Positions 6,259-8,865 of a stretch of DNA of 8,865 nucleotides are shown in pieces. Made by a program: the position numbers and the translations under genes. This stretch comes from Planococcaceae bacterium UBA3370 (GTDB taxonomy: Bacteria > Bacillota > Bacilli > Bacillales_A > Planococcaceae), in assembly GCA_002360295.1 (NCBI GenBank), contig DEQI01000034.1:19919-28783 (forward strand), in the 5' to 3' direction. The number at the start of each line of letters is the position of its first letter. Position 1 is the first letter of the stretch. The notes below the pieces were generated by a model. That model made no database searches and was not told where the DNA came from. It saw only the letters and a program-made list of their open reading frames with translations.

Positions 6259-7554
6259 TTATCGCTCACTTACCGGCATGATAGTAAATACTGTTTGTTG
6301 TGATTCGCCTTGCACTGTTTTAAACGCTTCGGCAACATCTTCCACGGTCAATGTTTCAAGTACAGGAACAGCATCAAACAGATTCATATCATTAAATTTA
6401 TAACGCGTAAACTGATTGGCGATAAATTCGATTGAATTTAGTGCACGTAAGAAAAAGCCAATTTTTTTACGTTTAATTCGTTCCACGTCTTGAGATGTAA
6501 ACAAGACGTTCTTTTCTGTTTTGGCTAAAAGCTCTTTTATAGCGTTCACTAATGCATCTGGATTAGAAGTGTCCGATCCTATAAGTGCAAAACCATAGCC
6601 CTTTTCAAGTGAAAAATCAAAACTATATGATTCGTCAATTATCCCTTCTTCATATACTTTCGTATAGAAATCGGATGCGCGTCCAAACAAACATTCTAAA
6701 CCAATCTGTACAGCTAGCTCATGCTTTAACATCGTTTCTCCCGATAGAGCTGTTTGCTTCGCTTTTAACCCAACATATACTTTTGGTTTTTGCACATCCA
6801 TATGCATTACACGTTCTTTTACCGCCACCTCTGCCGGCTCTTCCTCAAATATACGTGTTAATGGTGTTGGCTGCGGGAAGGATTTGCTATTTTGATTCTT
6901 TTCAATTAAAGTCATCATTTCTTCAGGGTCCACTGCACCAATCACAAATAGTAGCATATTCGAAGGATGATAAAAAGTGTTGTAACAAGTATACAAATGC
7001 TCTGCTGTAATTTGATCAATTGACTCAATCGTCCCTGCAATATCAATTTTCACTGGATGATTGACGTACATATTTTCAATGGCGCCAAAGTATAATCGCC
7101 AATCTGGTAAATCATCATACATCGTAATCTCTTGACCGATGATTCCTTTTTCTTTATTGACCGTTTCAGTAGTGAAATACGGCTCTTGTACAAAATTCAA
7201 TAATGTTTCGGTATTTTTATAAATATGATCCGTAGCAGAAAATAAATAAGCGGTTCTATTAAAAGATGTGAAGGCATTCGCCTGTGCACCAAGCTCGCTA
7301 AATTTTTGGAATACATCCCCATCTTCTTTTTCAAACATTTTGTGCTCTAAAAAATGAGCAATGCCATCTGGAACAGTTATAGGTTCTTTTTCACCAATAG
7401 GGACGAATGAGCGATCAATAGACCCATACTTCGTTGTAAATGTAACAAATGCTTTAGAAAAGCCTTTTTTCGGCAATATATATACATCCAAACCATTTTT
7501 TAGCTGTTTATAATAAAGTGTTTCATCTAATTGTTTAAATTCAATTGTTTGCAT
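6259..7554 (-). CDS. ymfH: M16B zinc peptidase subunit YmfH (active-site half)
   Basis: The 431-residue product is an M16-family (pitrilysin-like) peptidase. The inverted zinc motif HFLEH is intact (His67, Glu70, His71), and the downstream ligand is probably Glu142 in EKGIIGQEITMYDD, with Glu135 also conserved, as in the ERxxVxxE region of the family. The C-terminal half has the second M16 domain, but where the Arg/Tyr substrate-binding pair is expected it has Tyr301 and about Glu308. YmfF retains that pair, so the two probably form a heterodimer. There is no signal peptide, which points to a cytoplasmic role. ATG 7554-7552 follows the ymfF stop by 3 bases, with AGGGGGAG inside the end of ymfF, indicating coupled translation. 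The protein substrate is unknown; maturation of peptides is a role of related pairs. Confidence 0.94.
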   Translation of the reverse strand: MQTIEFKQLDETLYYKQLKNGLDVYILPKKGFSKAFVTFTTKYGSIDRSFVPIGEKEPITVPDGIAHFLEHKMFEKEDGDVFQKFSELGAQANAFTSFNRTAYLFSATDHIYKNTETLLNFVQEPYFTTETVNKEKGIIGQEITMYDDLPDWRLYFGAIENMYVNHPVKIDIAGTIESIDQITAEHLYTCYNTFYHPSNMLLFVIGAVDPEEMMTLIEKNQNSKSFPQPTPLTRIFEEEPAEVAVKERVMHMDVQKPKVYVGLKAKQTALSGETMLKHELAVQIGLECLFGRASDFYTKVYEEGIIDESYSFDFSLEKGYGFALIGSDTSNPDALVNAIKELLAKTEKNVLFTSQDVERIKRKKIGFFLRALNSIEFIANQFTRYKFNDMNLFDAVPVLETLTVEDVAEAFKTVQGESQQTVFTIMPVSER

Positions 7555-7557
7555 TTA

Positions 7558-8820
7558 TTACTCCCCCTTGCCACATAAGAAATAAATCGCTTCACGCTTT
7601 ATTTGCGTTGCCATTTGTTGTACATCTTCTTTTGTTACACTTTGCCAACGCTCTGTCCAAGTAGCAATTGAGAACGGTTCATTTAAATCTTTATATTGAT
7701 CAAAAATTTCGATTTGACCTCGAGCGGAATCAAGCGCTTCTTTTAATTGATTAATTAACATCGCCTTCGTTTGAGTTAATTCTAACTCAGTGATTTCACC
7801 TTTTTGAATGGACATTAACTGTTCTTCAATTACTTCAATGGCTTTCTTTTCGTTTACTGGTTCAATTCCTGCAAGTACAAATACGAGACCGTAGTGTGAG
7901 GCATAGGAGCTTGATGCATAGTATGCTAAGCTTTCACGCTCACGAACATTCATAAATATTTTGGAATGCGCATAGCCACCAAATACCCCATTAAAGATTT
8001 GCATTTTAGGGAAATCAGGGTCACCAAAATAAACAGGAACACTATACCCTATATGCAGTTTACCTTGCTTCATTTCTTGCTGTTCTTTCGTATATTCTTG
8101 TATAGAGTTTTCATCCACAGCTTTTTCTTTTTGCAATGAAACATCACGATCAGTAAACGGTAATGCTTGTCGCAGTTTTTCAATCATTTCTGATTCATTA
8201 ATGTCACCTACAACATAAATATCAATTTTATCGTTCGCTAACATGCTTTGATACGCTTCCATTAATGAAGCTGGTGTTACAGCAGAAACAGTTTCAATTG
8301 TACCATTTGCAGATATAGAAGCTGGTTGATTTGGTCGCATAATTTGTGTTAAACGTTGCTGAGCTAAGCGTGTTTTATCATCAAATATTGACTTTATACG
8401 CTGTAAGACCATTTCTTTTTCTCGTTCCACAATAGAAGAAACAAATTGACCATTTTCTACATTCGGCTTAAAAATAGCCGTATGTAAAAGAGATAATACT
8501 TCACTTAACACATTACCATTTGCCAAATAGTGGTCATTGACTGCTTCTACATTCATTAATACCGTATGTTCATTTCCCCGTTTAGACGTATCAAAATAGA
8601 GGACCGTTCCAAATAAATCGTCTAAATAGCTACGATAAGCTGCAGATGTTTTATATTTTTCATTGCTGTGCTGTAAAACATTGGATAGAACAGTACGTTC
8701 CGCTGCGTTTTGTTCAGTTAAAGGCCTTCTCCATTTAATGGAAAAATTAACCGTTTTGAATTGGGTCGTTTGTCTAATATGTAGCGAAACACCCTTCGCT
8801 AATTGTGTTGTTGAAAACAA
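7558..8820 (-). CDS. ymfF: M16B peptidase-like subunit YmfF (lacks zinc site)
   Basis: The 420-residue product is an M16-like protein with two related domains, the first at about 8-205 and the second at about 250-415. The HxxEH motif is missing: the equivalent helix reads ERTVLSNVLQHSNE (41-54). The C-terminal domain keeps the family's FGGYAHSKIFMNVRE element and an Arg/Tyr pair (Arg293 and Tyr300, in NVRERESLAYY). This fits the non-catalytic, substrate-binding subunit of a split M16B enzyme whose catalytic partner would be YmfH, encoded 3 bases downstream. I take the start as TTG 8820-8818, with AGGGAGGT 6 bases upstream; no ATG or GTG starts a comparable frame there. It heads the four-gene unit. 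No signal peptide is visible. Confidence 0.93.
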   Translation of the reverse strand: MFSTTQLAKGVSLHIRQTTQFKTVNFSIKWRRPLTEQNAAERTVLSNVLQHSNEKYKTSAAYRSYLDDLFGTVLYFDTSKRGNEHTVLMNVEAVNDHYLANGNVLSEVLSLLHTAIFKPNVENGQFVSSIVEREKEMVLQRIKSIFDDKTRLAQQRLTQIMRPNQPASISANGTIETVSAVTPASLMEAYQSMLANDKIDIYVVGDINESEMIEKLRQALPFTDRDVSLQKEKAVDENSIQEYTKEQQEMKQGKLHIGYSVPVYFGDPDFPKMQIFNGVFGGYAHSKIFMNVRERESLAYYASSSYASHYGLVFVLAGIEPVNEKKAIEVIEEQLMSIQKGEITELELTQTKAMLINQLKEALDSARGQIEIFDQYKDLNEPFSIATWTERWQSVTKEDVQQMATQIKREAIYFLCGKGE

Positions 8821-8865
8821 AAAAATACCTCCCTGAATTACCTAAATGTAGATTAAAACTATACC
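8821..8865 (-). promoter_or_regulatory. ymfF leader with strong RBS and possible -10
   Basis: The minus strand carries AGGGAGGT 6 bases before the TTG start of ymfF, which decides that start. A -10-like TATAGT lies at 8858-8863, which would place a transcript start near 8851. The matching -35 would lie beyond the right edge, so the promoter cannot be confirmed here, and the unit may instead be read from an upstream gene. Confidence 0.35.

Noticed and set aside
6585..7010. Plus-strand frame of 141 codons opposite ymfH
   Set aside because: It lies wholly antisense to a well-supported M16 gene, lacks a ribosome-binding site and has low-complexity Leu/His-rich content typical of a shadow frame.

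Overview
The window looks like a chromosomal core region of an AT-rich, low-GC Gram-positive bacterium of the order Bacillales. The gene order on the minus strand (two M16 peptidase-like genes, a short-chain dehydrogenase, a DUF3243 gene, a DUF3388 gene, rodZ, pgsA, cinA, recA) is that of the ymfF-ymfH-ymfI-ymfJ-ymfK-ymfM-pgsA-cinA-recA region of Bacillus subtilis. Protein wording and base composition suggest a Lysinibacillus/Solibacillus-type member rather than B. subtilis itself; this genus-level guess is inference.

Layout, read in the direction of transcription (all genes on the minus strand, from high to low coordinates): ymfF (8820-7558), ymfH (7554-6259), ymfI (6256-5534) and ymfJ (5489-5232) form one tightly packed unit closed by a strong intrinsic terminator at about 5194-5227. 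A new unit follows, with a candidate sigma-A promoter near 5054-5082: ymfK (5002-4208), rodZ (4189-3308), pgsA (3258-2680) and cinA (2664-1420), closed by a terminator at 1376-1413. recA (1272-208) has its own promoter (1316-1344), a near-perfect LexA/SOS operator (1353-1366) and a perfect-stem terminator (about 135-191). At the left edge an unidentified gene starts at 68 and runs out of the window.

Functionally the window joins envelope and housekeeping work (RodZ cell-shape scaffold, PgsA phosphatidylglycerophosphate synthesis), nucleotide/NAD recycling (CinA), DNA repair (RecA) and a conserved but poorly understood cluster. In that cluster YmfF and YmfH look like the two complementary halves of a split M16B zinc peptidase: YmfH keeps the HxxEH zinc site, YmfF keeps the Arg/Tyr pair. 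YmfI is an SDR with a degenerate cofactor-site motif, and YmfK joins an ACT-like domain to a P-loop domain.

I see no mobile element, CRISPR array, tRNA, rRNA or sign of horizontal transfer. The region is ordinary core genome. The points most worth following are the split peptidase, the ACT/P-loop protein, the layout of recA control, and the unidentified gene at the edge. Four of the nine complete genes use non-ATG starts (TTG for ymfF, ymfJ and rodZ; GTG for recA), and several start calls here are corrected on ribosome-binding-site evidence. No gap between genes exceeds 300 bases; the largest is 5003-5231.
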